Below are positions 6,082 to 6,994 of a stretch of 6,994 nt of DNA, in pieces. Location: contig JAVBYA010000086.1 of NCBI GenBank assembly GCA_030824295.1, positions 1 to 6,994 of the forward strand, read 5' to 3'. The notes under the pieces were generated by a model. That model searched no databases. It was not told the DNA's origin and saw nothing but the letters and a program-made list of their open reading frames with translations. The stretch comes from Bacteroidota bacterium (GTDB lineage Bacteria; Bacteroidota; Ignavibacteria; UBA10030; UBA8401). Numbering within the stretch: position 1 is the stretch's first letter; every line of letters starts with the position of its first letter. The position numbers were made by a program, and so were the translations under genes.

Positions 6082-6994
6082 CTCATCAGCTCCCGTTCCG
6101 CCGCAATGATGATGCTGCTGGCATTCTCATACATCTTCTTCTTCTCTTCCGGTGTGGAACTGCCGGGGGCGAACCGGGCGAACTCGCATGCTTCCAGCAG
6201 TTCCTTGATCTTGAGAGTCAGCTCCGGCGAGACCTTCTTCGCTTCGAGCTGCTGGGTGACATTCTCGATGGAGAGTTCCGAGCGGTCCAGCGCCAGCTTG
6301 TCGGAGACGTACTGCCACATGGCCGTGGAGACCTCGGCGTAGAATGCTTCGTGTTTCTCCGCCGTGAGCAGATGGTTGGCATTCGCCAGTTTCTTCGCGG
6401 CGATCTTCATTGCTTTGCGCGAACGGAAGGAGACGACATCGGACATCTCGCTGAGAGCTTTCTGACGGTAGAACAGGAGCACCAGGAACGCCGCGAACGG
6501 GATGAGCGTCATGGTCGCTGCTGCGACCGGGTCGACGAGTTCTTCACCTTTGTTGTAGAATGTTCCGGCGTCCGTTTTGATGAACCGGATATCCTGGTTC
6601 AGCAGCCGCACATCCTCTTTGGAGAGACCTGCAGCGGATTGAGGTGCTTCGGCACTCCCCTTCTCTACCACCACATTGAATTCGTTCGTCCGGAGGGTCA
6701 CATACCGCCGCTGCACAACATCGAAATACGAGAACTCCATTGCCGGTATCTGTTTCTCGCCGGGATACCGCGGAACGATGAGCCACTCGAAGGTCTTCGA
6801 TCCGTTGATCGCAGCGCCGGTCCGTTCGATGTTCTCCTTCACTTTCGGGTCATACTGCTCGAAATCGGACGGGAGTTTGAGTTTCGGCGCTTCCAGGATC
6901 TTCACGTTGCCGGAGCCGGTGATAGTGGCTTTCAGGGAGATCGGCTCGTTCGTCTTGGCCCGGCGCTTGTTCAGGTCCGCTTTCAGCGTGAACT
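6078..6994 (-). CDS. batD: BatD, C-terminal part (5' end beyond the window)
   Basis: Only the last 304 residues are present; the frame stays open to the right edge, beginning FTLKADLNKRRAKTNEPISL, so the true start lies outside. A GTG at 6905 is in frame but internal: the residues before it (NEPISLKATITGSGN) run straight into KILEAPKLKLPSDFEQYDPK, the classic BatD beta-domain stretch, so it is not a start. BatD is a protein with periplasmic beta domains anchored by one late membrane segment, seen here at about bases 6527-6468 (VAAATMTLIPFAAFLVLLFYR). A cytoplasmic helical tail follows with AFYAEVSTAMWQYVSDKLAL, SELSIENV and LLEACEFARFAPG, typical of Bacteroidota-type BatD. It probably acts with the VWA proteins BatA/BatB and a MoxR ATPase, expected upstream. 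It ends in a four-base overlap with batE. Confidence 0.92.
   Translation of the reverse strand, partial: FTLKADLNKRRAKTNEPISLKATITGSGNVKILEAPKLKLPSDFEQYDPKVKENIERTGAAINGSKTFEWLIVPRYPGEKQIPAMEFSYFDVVQRRYVTLRTNEFNVVVEKGSAEAPQSAAGLSKEDVRLLNQDIRFIKTDAGTFYNKGEELVDPVAAATMTLIPFAAFLVLLFYRQKALSEMSDVVSFRSRKAMKIAAKKLANANHLLTAEKHEAFYAEVSTAMWQYVSDKLALDRSELSIENVTQQLEAKKVSPELTLKIKELLEACEFARFAPGSSTPEEKKKMYENASSIIIAAERELMR

Noticed and set aside
6903..6905. GTG at 6905 as the start of a shorter BatD protein.
   Set aside because: The frame stays open to the window edge, and the upstream residues continue the conserved BatD beta domain directly into the sequence after the GTG.

Overview
All six protein-coding genes in this window lie on the minus strand, so the genes read from high to low coordinates. 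The gene content points to the Bacteroidota/Chlorobi/Ignavibacteria side of the FCB group, with moderate GC. The pointers are a BatD-BatE aerotolerance pair with a BatE that combines TPRs and an SH3-like domain, a DUF3667-type membrane protein with an N-terminal zinc ribbon, and an AHSA1-like SRPBCC protein. This placement is inferred from gene families and was not tested by phylogeny. Both ends of the window cut through genes: batD loses its N-terminal part at the right edge, and transketolase loses its last few dozen residues at the left edge.

Layout in transcription order. batD (partial, 6994-6078) overlaps batE (6081-5317) by 4 bases (ATGA). A small SRPBCC/AHSA1-like gene (5309-4914) follows batE after only 7 bases. 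After a 106-base gap with no terminator comes a large exported protein of 627 residues (4807-2924), built of four copies of an unusual beta-rich module that I cannot assign to a named family. A strong rho-independent terminator (2898-2870) follows it. Next come the DUF3667-like membrane protein (2839-1994) and, after a 90-base gap, transketolase (1903 to beyond base 1), which starts at GTG behind a GGAG ribosome binding site.

How the genes may work together. BatD and BatE are membrane-anchored parts of the Bat (Bacteroides aerotolerance) system. It normally also contains a MoxR ATPase, a DUF58 protein and the VWA proteins BatA/BatB, expected just beyond the right edge. The SRPBCC gene is tightly linked to batE, and the four-repeat exported protein is the last gene before the terminator, so all four may form one transcription unit. 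Transketolase is a housekeeping pentose-phosphate enzyme and looks unrelated to them.

No stretch over 300 bases lacks a gene. I saw no tRNA, rRNA, insertion sequence, CRISPR array or phage gene. The most novel element is the four-repeat exported protein, with its recurring HAGG-K-N and TDDSH-DWN motifs.
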